Origin: Jejuia sp043557195 | GTDB lineage: Bacteria > Bacteroidota > Bacteroidia > Flavobacteriales > Flavobacteriaceae | Length of the DNA: 64,000 nucleotides | Assembly (NCBI GenBank): GCA_043557195.1 | Contig: CP121314.1 | Span: forward strand, 4,161,818 to 4,225,817 | Direction: 5' to 3' | Part shown: one piece after another, positions 17,697 through 25,431 of the stretch | How positions within the stretch are numbered: position 1 is the first letter of the stretch | How the letters are laid out: every line of letters begins with the position of its first letter | Made by a program: the position numbers and the translations under genes | The notes under the pieces: model-generated | What the model saw: only the letters and a program-made list of their open reading frames with translations | Told to the model about the DNA's origin: nothing | Databases searched by the model: none

Positions 17697-17755
17697 TAAA
17701 ACATTATGTATCTATAATTAGCCGTTATGTAAAATAGCCGCTACCAAGCGCTCGA
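17697..17755. repeat. Partial copy of the intergenic repeat family (right-end box D)
   Basis: The stretch reading ATGTATCTATAATTAGC, then CGTTATGTAAAATAGCC and GCTACCAAGCGCT, matches the right ends of the copies at 22435-22464 and 33079-33120. Sequence left and right of it is not shared with them. It is therefore a solo end or a remnant. Confidence 0.6.
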
Positions 17756-18165
17756 TTGTTTTATAAAATCAAATTGCTCTGGCAATTTATTTTACACACA
17801 ATTTTCCAACGCTTGCCAACGCCAAAATAAAAGCTAACCTTTTTGCTCTTATTAAAAATCGCGTATTCGATAAAATGTACGTAATAAAAAATTTTAGACG
17901 ATTCTCGTGAGCTTGCCACAAGAGCATAAATTTTAAGAAAAATAAAATTCTATGCACTTGTTATATGTAGAACTTCAATTAATCATTTTTTCCTTATTTC
18001 ATTATCTTTTGTCTTGAAACAAAAGAAACAAAAATTCAAGGCTGCATATAATTTTGGAAACAATTAACGGCTCATTCGCTATATTTTAGGAAACATTGTA
18101 ATTCGTTAAGATTGTTTTGAAATCCATTGTATAATTGAAATTCTAAAGAAACTATATTACTAAAC
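17756..18165. other. Gene-free spacer with a short double-hairpin motif
   Basis: About 410 bp with no credible ORF on either strand. The only structure I see is at 18006-18040: CTTTTGT / ACAAAAG (18006-18012/18019-18025) is nested with CTTGAA / TTCAAG (18013-18018/18035-18040). The two pairings exclude each other. The remainder is A+T-rich and looks like decayed repeat sequence lying between boxes D and E. Confidence 0.5.
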
Positions 18166-18254
18166 CCCTAAAATATGGACGCTCATTTCTCCTATTGTTT
18201 TAACCAAAATTTTATGAGGCCAAGGTAAACATCGAGATTCTATTTTACATAATA
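18166..18254. repeat. 90-bp repeat unit E, left box eroded
   Basis: This stretch (key words TATGGACGCTC, TTTTATGAGGCCAAG, CTATTTTACATAATA) aligns along its length with 22459-22543 (TATAGACGCTC, TTTTATGAGACCAAG, CTATTTTACATAATA). The right box is intact while the left box has decayed to CTAAAATA. Confidence 0.65.
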
Positions 18255-18303
18255 TTATAATTTCATATAGCCTTATATTATGAAAAATGAAGTTTAAATT
18301 AGA

Positions 18304-18432
18304 TCACTTTCTTTTGCGTTTAGGCGGCTTTAGTGATGGCGTGTTTCCTGGTGTGTCCTTGTTGTCACGTGCTCGCCTATCTGGTTTTCCAGTAGATTTT
18401 GCAATTCTCTTCGGTCCTGGTTTAAGTCCCAT
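18304..18432 (-). CDS. Very basic 42-aa ORF downstream of the subtilase gene
   Basis: ATG at 18432 to TGA at 18304 encodes 42 residues with about 15 Lys/Arg, 8 Pro and 3 Gly. It starts MGLKPGPKRIAKSTG and ends PPKRKRK. Its G+C (over 40 percent) stands well above the flanking spacer, which favours a real coding sequence rather than chance. It lies 76 bp after the protease stop in the same orientation and inside the repeat-bounded module. The composition suggests nucleic-acid or ribosome contact, but I recognise no family. A link to the ATPase-protease system is only positional. Confidence 0.5.
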   Translation of the reverse strand: MGLKPGPKRIAKSTGKPDRRARDNKDTPGNTPSLKPPKRKRK

Positions 18433-18508
18433 AATTTTTGTTTTTAATTAATAATTCAAATATTTAATCACTTTCTTTTTAATAGCATTTCGTTATGCTT
18501 TAATTGGT

Positions 18509-20875
18509 CTAATTATTTTTACCTTTAACATCAATTCTAATCTCTTCTCTTAATTTAATGTTAGAGTGTAAAAAGTTTCTATCTGCCAACAATCTCGATA
18601 CTTCATTGTAAACTTGATGTTGCCCTTTGGTATCTCTAATTGTAACGACTAAAGTAAAATCTTGATTTAAAACCTCTCCATCTTCTTTTGATCTAGTTTC
18701 TGCAAAATCACGATATGTTCCTTTTATTTTAGCATACCACTTTCTATTACTTGCTAAACTATCTCTTTGTCTTGCATCTTTCATTTCACTTAAATTAACC
18801 GAATATTTTTTTACTGGCTGATACTTTTTTCCATAATTCAGTAATACTCTTTCTCTTGCGTAATCACTTTCTGTGTCTTTTATATAGGCACTTTTGTAAT
18901 TAGAATCCAAAAGTACATTTTGGGTGTCATCTGGCCCAAAAGGGTTTAATATATTAGATTTAGTAGTATCTCTATCTTTTATGTTTTCATATGTACCAAA
19001 CATTAAGTCTAAATTAGATTGACAATACTCTGCTCCTTGTTTTTCTCTTAAAACTGGTTGAGCAACTAAAGTAACTTTTACTTCTCCATAAAAGTGCCCA
19101 TCATCATCAATTAAACTTTCAGGAAATGGAAAGTCAAGAATCTCGATAAATTCACCTTTATTTATGTTTTCTTGAAGAATTAAGGTAATTTCATGAGGAT
19201 CGTTATAAATAATCTCATCGGCCGATGATGCTATTCCAAAACCCATTTGATTGACTTTTTCATTAATAGGAAAATTTACACCTAATGGATATTTCGCTGA
19301 ATGTATTGCTAAAGCCTTAAGCAATGTAGGATTAAATTTTTCTCTTACTTTAAAATTTAGTTCAGATAACAACGATGTAACTCTAGGTGTTGAAAAACTT
19401 GTACCTATTATTTTTACTGGAGCTCCATCTGGCGCAATTGCTTTTACTCCATTTTCTACTCTTCTACCTCCATTCATACCAGCGTTGCCTCCATAAGAAA
19501 CTAAATCTGGCTTTATACTATTTGCTGGTCCAGGACCAATACGAGTAAAAGGAGATGGATGATTTACATCAGCTATATCATTTCCATTTTTAGAATGTGC
19601 AATTGAACCAACCACTAAAGAACGAATTGAATCACCAGATCTTGCTATTCTGCTTTTAGGAAAACCTCTTTCAAAATTTCTACAGTTCCCTGTGGACTTG
19701 CAAATAATTACCTCATTAGATATTTGAATATCGTCAAGTGCTTTCCCGAAATCAGAAAAGTCATTTAAATCTGCTTCAGATTTAGTTCCTAAAGATAGGT
19801 TCCAGATTTTAATATCAGAATTCTTTTTTATTGCTTCTCTAATATTTGCAATTAACTCATCTTCATCTATGCTTTCTTTAGTTTCATCTGGAAAAACAGT
19901 TGCATCAAAAAGTTTACAACCTGAATTTCCAGTCCATTTTTCTCCTTCTAAATCATCACCATAAATAATAATACTTGAAACACAAGAACCATGTGTTGGA
20001 TTGACTAAATCTTCAGGATAAGACGAGAAATTTCTATCAAGAAGCCAAGGACTTAAGTACTGATTCTTTGCTATACCTGAATCAAGAACTCCAATTATTG
20101 GGTATTCTTCATCTTTGATAGGTTCTTTTACTTCAATGTCCTGTCCAGAATTTAGCAAGTCCATACCAACACTATATTTTGGCATAAATGTTATGGATTC
20201 TAAAGCTTCAAAATCACTAATGCTATCTAATTGGGCTTTGGTAGCGTTTTTAATTTTATAAATTATTAAGCCAGAAGAATAATTTGCTTCTACCACATCA
20301 ATACTCTTTTGCTTACAGTACTTTTCAAATGATATTTTGACAGCATTATTTATTTCATAATTCAAAAAATCTATGAGAGAAATTTTTACTGTCTCATTTT
20401 TTTTATTTTCTTCAATATCAGCAATAAAAGGTTCGAATATTTCTATTGTTTCGACAGCAGAAATGGCTTTAGGGTTTCTATGATAATTATTAATGTTTTT
20501 CTTAATGACTTTGCTATCTTCAATACTGTCAACTTTTACTATAGCACTATTTGAATCAATAAAACCAATTATATTATTTTTTGAAAATTGTCCATTAAAT
20601 AGCTTTTGAATATCTTGTCTGTGTGATTTTGCAATGGCATTATCATCAATATCAATACGTAATGTAGCAGGAATAAAACTCCTTGTGTTATCTCGGTTTT
20701 CAAAAAAAGTATCTAATTCACTTAAAGGCTCTAAAAGACTATTTGCTCTTTCTTGAAGTTCTTCTCCATGAAGTTGCCATTTAGGAATTGTTTTACTGCC
20801 TCCACCTTCGACTCTCCTATCGTCTACTTTCTGTCTTTTCTGAAATAATTTTACAGGTAAATTCTTTTTAGCCAT
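18509..20875 (-). CDS. S8 subtilisin-like serine protease, IetS-type
   Basis: A 788-aa cytoplasmic-looking protein with no signal peptide. The subtilase core has Asp in IGVLDSG (D265), His in PTHGSC (H295), the oxyanion Asn in STGN (N397) and Ser in GTSFSTP (S493), so the triad is complete. A 250-residue N-terminal region of unknown fold and a C-terminal region of about 250 residues flank it. One base separates its ATG from the stop of an AAA+ ATPase gene. The adjacent AAA ATPase + subtilase architecture is that of IetAS, first described as a plasmid incompatibility/toxin-antitoxin-like pair and later reported as anti-phage. The protease is expected to be the effector that the ATPase controls. 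The family label is from architecture, not a search. Confidence 0.82.
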   Translation of the reverse strand: MAKKNLPVKLFQKRQKVDDRRVEGGGSKTIPKWQLHGEELQERANSLLEPLSELDTFFENRDNTRSFIPATLRIDIDDNAIAKSHRQDIQKLFNGQFSKNNIIGFIDSNSAIVKVDSIEDSKVIKKNINNYHRNPKAISAVETIEIFEPFIADIEENKKNETVKISLIDFLNYEINNAVKISFEKYCKQKSIDVVEANYSSGLIIYKIKNATKAQLDSISDFEALESITFMPKYSVGMDLLNSGQDIEVKEPIKDEEYPIIGVLDSGIAKNQYLSPWLLDRNFSSYPEDLVNPTHGSCVSSIIIYGDDLEGEKWTGNSGCKLFDATVFPDETKESIDEDELIANIREAIKKNSDIKIWNLSLGTKSEADLNDFSDFGKALDDIQISNEVIICKSTGNCRNFERGFPKSRIARSGDSIRSLVVGSIAHSKNGNDIADVNHPSPFTRIGPGPANSIKPDLVSYGGNAGMNGGRRVENGVKAIAPDGAPVKIIGTSFSTPRVTSLLSELNFKVREKFNPTLLKALAIHSAKYPLGVNFPINEKVNQMGFGIASSADEIIYNDPHEITLILQENINKGEFIEILDFPFPESLIDDDGHFYGEVKVTLVAQPVLREKQGAEYCQSNLDLMFGTYENIKDRDTTKSNILNPFGPDDTQNVLLDSNYKSAYIKDTESDYARERVLLNYGKKYQPVKKYSVNLSEMKDARQRDSLASNRKWYAKIKGTYRDFAETRSKEDGEVLNQDFTLVVTIRDTKGQHQVYNEVSRLLADRNFLHSNIKLREEIRIDVKGKNN

Positions 20876-20876
20876 C

Positions 20877-21965
20877 TTATTCTACATTTAATGCGTTTCT
20901 AACTTGTCTTATTGAAATATCTAGGTAATTAGCTATTTGTTTTTGAGGTATATGGCTCTCATTTAAAAAGCGTATCATTTCTTCTGGTGTAAATCTGTTA
21001 TTGTTCTTATACTTGAAGTATTCAGAAAAAATTTCATCGTATTCGAATTCTTTATTTTTAATAATTGAATTATAAAATGCACTATTTATTATCTTAATAA
21101 TTTCAGAATGTGAGAAATCGTTTAAGTAAGAAGAAAGTGTATCAAATTTCTTATCTTCTATATCTAATTTAGAATCTACCTTGTCAAAATAACTTCCAAT
21201 TAGATTTTTAATTTCTTCAGAACTTGGCTTGTTTACATTAATTACTTTTTCAAACCTTCTCCAGATAGCACTATCTAATAATTGCTCATGGTTTGTTGCT
21301 GCTATTAATATGCCAGTCTCTAGAAAATCGTCAATATTTTGCAATAAGCTGTTTATTACTCTTTTTAATTCACCAGTTTCATGATTATCGTCTCTTGCTT
21401 TTGCAATTGCATCAAATTCATCTAGAAATAAAATACAAGGTTTACTCTTTGCATAATCAAATAATTTTCTAATATTTTTTGCCGTATTACCTAGAAGTGA
21501 TGATATCAAAGAATCAAACCTAGCTACTACAATAGGTATATCAAGTTCTTTAGCTATATGTTTGGCTAATGTCGTTTTACCACAACCTGGAGGTCCATAA
21601 AGCAACAATGATAAATTCATTTGTAAACCTTTACTTTTTATTTCATTTTTAGAATTAACTAAAGAGATGAAATTGTTTACTGGATTTTGGATACTTTCAG
21701 AAATTGAAATATCTAATTTTATATCTCGAGGAAGAATTACATCTGCAATGTTTAACCTTGTATCATTATCTACAGGTGCATCAAATAATTGGTCTTTGAA
21801 AACAGGAATTGCTGTTGAGCCTTCAATAGTCTTTATTATTTTATCAGCAAGTTTATCTGCTCCATCTTCTCTTAACTTTTTAGCCAAGTGTTTAGAATAA
21901 CTAATAACCTTTTTTGGGTCTTGATTAAGACCTCCTTCAATTATTTTAATGAGCTCTGTATACAT
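20877..21965 (-). CDS. AAA+ ATPase, IetA-type, with C-terminal helix-turn-helix
   Basis: A 362-aa single AAA+ module of FtsH/classical type: Walker A GPPGCGKT (124-131), Walker B LFLDEFD (D182-E183), sensor-1 N225 in AATN, and arginine fingers in WRRFEK (R236-R237). The last 28 residues (IPQKQIANYLDISIRQVRNA) read as a helix-turn-helix of the recognition-helix type. It is the promoter-proximal gene of a two-gene operon with the subtilase. A -7 box TATATTTG and two inverted repeats lie in its promoter (21994-22029), suggesting autoregulation, which is my inference. It probably gates the protease. Confidence 0.83.
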   Translation of the reverse strand: MYTELIKIIEGGLNQDPKKVISYSKHLAKKLREDGADKLADKIIKTIEGSTAIPVFKDQLFDAPVDNDTRLNIADVILPRDIKLDISISESIQNPVNNFISLVNSKNEIKSKGLQMNLSLLLYGPPGCGKTTLAKHIAKELDIPIVVARFDSLISSLLGNTAKNIRKLFDYAKSKPCILFLDEFDAIAKARDDNHETGELKRVINSLLQNIDDFLETGILIAATNHEQLLDSAIWRRFEKVINVNKPSSEEIKNLIGSYFDKVDSKLDIEDKKFDTLSSYLNDFSHSEIIKIINSAFYNSIIKNKEFEYDEIFSEYFKYKNNNRFTPEEMIRFLNESHIPQKQIANYLDISIRQVRNALNVE

Positions 21966-21993
21966 GTATCTGTAATATTATTTTTGATTTACG

Positions 21994-22029
21994 TTACAAA
22001 TATATGTAAAAATGTAATATAAATACATT
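21994..22029 (-). promoter_or_regulatory. Promoter with two inverted repeats upstream of the ATPase-protease operon
   Basis: On the minus strand TATATTTG (22004-21997) fits the TAnnTTTG -7 box, 32 bp before the ATG. Overlapping it is TTACA-6nt-TGTAA (21994-22009). Immediately upstream is AATGTA-7nt-TACATT (22011-22029). Paired dyads over the -7 box look like repressor operators. Confidence 0.45.
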
Positions 22030-22122
22030 AAAACGCAATATTTTTATACATAATCGTAATAATTGTTTTTGATTGTGTGGTGATTATTAGTTACTACATT
22101 GACAAATAGAGCTTTATAATCC

Positions 22123-22543
22123 ATTCCACACACATTATGCTTCCCTCCTACGTCGTCGCATAAAAAGTGTTCCATTAACATTGTAGAAGAAACTTTTAGA
22201 ATAAATTTTTGAAGAAACTGTAGTAACAACTTTCGCTTTTAACCAAAGCTCAAGTTACACTTCGACTTCGCTCAGTGCAGGCTCCACGCAGAACATTATA
22301 GTACATTATACAACAATAAGCATAATAGCGCTTTTGGGCGATATTTGACATTATTGCAGATATAACAACACATAGTGTTTTATATCGTTTGCAATTATGT
22401 CAAGCTAATTGTGGCATAGTTAGACAAATTAAAATGCATCTATAATTAGCCGTTATGTAAAATATAGACGCTCACTTCGCCTTAATGTTTTACCAAAATT
22501 TTATGAGACCAAGTTTAACATCAAAATTCTATTTTACATAATA
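22123..22543. repeat. Interspersed repeat, copy A
   Basis: A roughly 420-bp composite. The left part (22123-22300) matches 32710-32944 and, up to about 22253, 26348-26528, but lacks their 60-bp GAGGTTAATATTG segment. It includes the CTTCGACTTCGCTCAGTG motif that is widespread in Flavobacteriia. The centre holds a long hairpin (22345-22403). The right end is a 90-bp unit with boxes TTATGTAAAATA (22453-22464) and TATTTTACATAATA (22530-22543). It separates the ATPase-protease operon from the next module. Confidence 0.75.
22345..22403. repeat. Long imperfect hairpin inside repeat copy A
   Basis: Arms of 27 and 29 bases around an ATA loop: the left arm begins TTGACATTATTGCAGATATA and the right arm ends with its near-complement TTGCAATTATGTCAA. 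The same hairpin occurs at 32989-33047 in copy C. Confidence 0.7.
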
Positions 22544-22575
22544 AAGTTCGTTAATTAATATTCAAACAACTTAAA

Positions 22576-23154
22576 CTATGATCTAACTCTATCTATTTTA
22601 CGAAACCCAATTATTTTTTCTTTTACAAGAGGAATTCTTATCAAAAATCCAATACCCACAATTATAGCATAAATTAGCCAAGTTTTTTCTAAAAGGGCTA
22701 CATGTAATAAACTTAGAAATATAGCTACATAAGAGAAGCTTTGTAATTTTTTCCAATTTACTTTTAGTCGCTTCATGGATTTTCTATTGGATGTAAAAAA
22801 TAAAGGAATTAAGATTAAAACTGCTATAAATCCTGCAATATAGTTGACTTGTGTAAACGTTTCAATAAATCCTTCTGCTACAATAAAAATAATGAAATGT
22901 AAAAAACTCCAAACTGCAGTTGCAATACCCATGGCCTGCCTTACAAAAAGATTATTGATGCCAAAGAGAATAAAAAACGGTGTACATGTTAATACGGCTG
23001 TCATCCAACGTATGGCAAACTCTCCTGAAATATGGTACAACATATCTAAATTCTCCTCACCTCCTTCTAAGGTCATCTTCAATAATGGAATCATGGGTAG
23101 TAGCGCTAATATTGTAACAATCATCCATCCATAATTCTTTTTTATAAACTTCAT
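22576..23154 (-). CDS. YedZ/MsrQ-like ferric-reductase-type heme membrane protein
   Basis: A 192-aa protein with about six hydrophobic helices. The order of conserved features, YHISGEFAIRW, then FVRQAMGI, then FLHFIIF, a basic loop with MKRLKVNWKKLQ, and LLHVALL, follows the ferric reductase-like transmembrane domain of YedZ/MsrQ, whose histidines bind heme b. MsrQ partners MsrP in repairing oxidised periplasmic methionine, but no msrP lies in this window. The partner may be elsewhere or different. It is 7 bp downstream of the methyltransferase gene, so likely co-transcribed. Confidence 0.7.
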   Translation of the reverse strand: MKFIKKNYGWMIVTILALLPMIPLLKMTLEGGEENLDMLYHISGEFAIRWMTAVLTCTPFFILFGINNLFVRQAMGIATAVWSFLHFIIFIVAEGFIETFTQVNYIAGFIAVLILIPLFFTSNRKSMKRLKVNWKKLQSFSYVAIFLSLLHVALLEKTWLIYAIIVGIGFLIRIPLVKEKIIGFRKIDRVRS

Positions 23155-23161
23155 ATTAATA

Positions 23162-23791
23162 TTATTTCCTAATAGTGATTAATACAACCTTACCATTAAA
23201 TTGAGGTTGTAACTGATACTTATGATTTTCACCAATGGTTGCTAAAAATTCTTTTGTTTCCTTCATATCTGCATTATCAACATAAATTATTGTTTGAGAA
23301 TGAAAATTTGGTTCAAGCATTTGAAATATAGGTAAGTATAAATCTTTCCAACCATCTAACAACAATAAGTCAATGGGTTCATCATAATTTTTTAAGGTAT
23401 CTAGAGCGTCACCTATTCTTACCTCAATATGTTTGCTCACTCCTGCCCTTTCAAAGTTTTCAATTGCTTTTTTCGCTTTAGATTCAAGTAATTCTGTGGT
23501 AATTATACGTCCACCAGTTTCAATGACACCTTGAGCTAAAAATAGCGTAGATATACCAAATGAAGTTCCAAATTCTACAATCTTCTTTATGCTATTTTCT
23601 TTGATAATGCATTTTAAATCTTCTCCTTGTTCTTTCGAAATGGATAGGTAAGCATCTTTGAAATCTAAAGGTTGCATTGGCCTAAAAACGCTTTTTGCAG
23701 CACCTTTCATCATTTTTAGCATGTCGTATTTTGAATCTTCAAAGAGTTCGTTTATGGTTGTTGTGATTCGATTTTGCTGTAAGGTTATCAT
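23162..23791 (-). CDS. Class I SAM-dependent O-methyltransferase
   Basis: A 209-aa Rossmann methyltransferase. Motif I is VEFGTSFGIST (about residues 71-81), motif post-I is IITTELLESKA, and LLLLDGWKDLY carries the conserved Asp and the aromatic residue seen in the catechol/caffeoyl-CoA O-methyltransferase group (Methyltransf_3/24). Likely substrate: a small phenolic compound; not predictable further. Its ATG sits 12 bp after the T-run of a strong terminator that follows the upstream gene, so it needs readthrough or its own start. Confidence 0.8.
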   Translation of the reverse strand: MITLQQNRITTTINELFEDSKYDMLKMMKGAAKSVFRPMQPLDFKDAYLSISKEQGEDLKCIIKENSIKKIVEFGTSFGISTLFLAQGVIETGGRIITTELLESKAKKAIENFERAGVSKHIEVRIGDALDTLKNYDEPIDLLLLDGWKDLYLPIFQMLEPNFHSQTIIYVDNADMKETKEFLATIGENHKYQLQPQFNGKVVLITIRK

Positions 23792-23803
23792 ACTTTCTGT
23801 TTT

Positions 23804-23842
23804 AAAAAAGAAGGAATATCAAAAGTATTTTGATATTCCTTC
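23804..23842 (-). terminator. Intrinsic terminator directly before the methyltransferase start
   Basis: A perfect 15-bp stem GAAGGAATATCAAAA / TTTTGATATTCCTTC with a 3-base loop, followed on the minus strand by six T. It ends the transcript of the ABM/SnoaL lipoprotein gene and lies only 12 bp before the next ATG. Confidence 0.85.
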
Positions 23843-23863
23843 ATGCTATTAATCACTAATTAA

Positions 23864-25330
23864 TTAAAATTTTCCGTTAGTATTCTTCCACTCAGATTCT
23901 GCCGGAATTGGCGCAATGACATCCCAATGTTCTACTATTTGTCCATCTTCTATTCTAAACAAATCGTAAAAAGCAGTGTGTTCACCTTTGCCAAACTTGC
24001 CTTCACTCATACTTAAAACAAAGTTGCCTTGTCCCATGACTTTATGAAGTTTTGTATATTCCATAACCAATCCATTTTCAGCAAAATATTGCATTGCCGC
24101 ACCAAAGCCTTCTAATCCATCTGCTACTGCTGGGTTATGCTGAATGTAGTTTTTAGGATTAATATAGGTTGCTACTTTATCCATTTCGTGATTTAATAAG
24201 ACATTGGTTATAAAATCTGTAACTACTGTTTTATTAGTTTCTGTTTTATCTAAATCTGTAATTTCAGTTGCTCCATCAAATTGCGTTCTACCACTTGGAT
24301 TCGGTTTTTGAACTGGTAATAAATTATCCCAGTGTTCTACAATTAAACCATCTTCAAAACGAAATACATCAAAACCCGCTTTTGGTCCAAAAAAATCATA
24401 TTCTGTATGCGTAAACACATAATCTCCATCTTCAAAAGCTCTAACAACATTGGCCTTAAAACCGCCTTCTGGCGCATGATGCATAACGTCGCCAAAACCT
24501 GCTAATCCGTCTCCAACAGCTAAATTATGCTGAATGTATTTGTTAGGGTTTATATACGAAATTGGTGTTTGATCTCCAGTATTAAAACTGTTTAATAATG
24601 CGACTACTTTGTCTTTGTTTGATAATTCCATCTTTGTGTTTTTTAATGAGTTAAGTGTTTGATAACGTCCCATTGAAATGGACGATTGATTCATCATACC
24701 CATAAATTCTTTGGATATGGCATTGTTCATAAATGGTTGTAAGGCTGCATCAGAATGGCTTTTGTTATCCCAATAAACAGCAACAATTTGCTCCCCATTT
24801 TCATTGACACCAGTAATGCGTTGTAAAAATCCAGGTTGTTTGGCTGTAAAGCCTTTTTCTACTCTTTTATTAATTTTATTAAATGCCTTCATGTCAATAT
24901 CTGTTTTTGTTTCAAAAGACATGACTTCAATAAAATTACTTTTAGTAGCATTAAATTTGTCTTCAATAACATAACGAGACATTTTCATAGAAGAACCTTC
25001 AATCATAGAAGCATAATCTGCTACAGAAGGATCTGTCATAAATTTTTCCATTGATGCTTTGGCATTTTCAAGAGTTTCCCAATTAACCAAAACAACATAT
25101 TCTCCATTTTCATTTATCCCACTTTGGCGGCTAATAAATCCTGGTTGTTTATTAGTAAAGGTGCTTTCAATTTCGGCATCTAATGTGTTAAAAGCCAAAG
25201 TATTTGTGATAGATTTTGTTTTAAAAGTAGTTACCTCTAAAACAGATTCAGTTTTAGTTTCGGAACAACTACTTACAAGTAATAGGATTACTCCTATTAG
25301 AATTAATTTCGATTTAAAATACATCATCAT
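23864..25330 (-). CDS. Four-domain lipoprotein: two ABM-like plus two SnoaL-like domains
   Basis: I take ATG 25330 because it places a signal peptide and lipobox (VSSC) at the N-terminus; the frame is open further upstream. The mature protein has two tandem repeats of about 95 residues (LEVTTFKTK with KQPGFISRQSGINENGEY, and IEVMSFETK with KQPGFLQRITGVNENGEQ), which look like antibiotic-biosynthesis-monooxygenase (dimeric alpha/beta barrel) domains. Two further repeats (YINPNKYIQHN with GLIVEHWD, and YINPKNYIQHN with GQIVEHWD) look like SnoaL/NTF2-like domains. Such domains bind small hydrophobic molecules. A double duplication in one lipoprotein is unusual. It lies 101 bp downstream of an AraC regulator gene. 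Confidence 0.78.
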   Translation of the reverse strand: MMMYFKSKLILIGVILLLVSSCSETKTESVLEVTTFKTKSITNTLAFNTLDAEIESTFTNKQPGFISRQSGINENGEYVVLVNWETLENAKASMEKFMTDPSVADYASMIEGSSMKMSRYVIEDKFNATKSNFIEVMSFETKTDIDMKAFNKINKRVEKGFTAKQPGFLQRITGVNENGEQIVAVYWDNKSHSDAALQPFMNNAISKEFMGMMNQSSISMGRYQTLNSLKNTKMELSNKDKVVALLNSFNTGDQTPISYINPNKYIQHNLAVGDGLAGFGDVMHHAPEGGFKANVVRAFEDGDYVFTHTEYDFFGPKAGFDVFRFEDGLIVEHWDNLLPVQKPNPSGRTQFDGATEITDLDKTETNKTVVTDFITNVLLNHEMDKVATYINPKNYIQHNPAVADGLEGFGAAMQYFAENGLVMEYTKLHKVMGQGNFVLSMSEGKFGKGEHTAFYDLFRIEDGQIVEHWDVIAPIPAESEWKNTNGKF

Positions 25331-25431
25331 TTTTATTTTTGTGTTAATTATTAATACTGCAAAGATGTTGTAATGCTTTAGTATTAAGATTATCAAAATG
25401 ATGATAAAAATGGTAAAAGTGTAACCAGATA

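Noticed and set aside
22044..22229. 61-aa minus-strand ORF
   Set aside because: It lies inside repeat copy A, and equivalent parts of copies B and C do not keep the frame.
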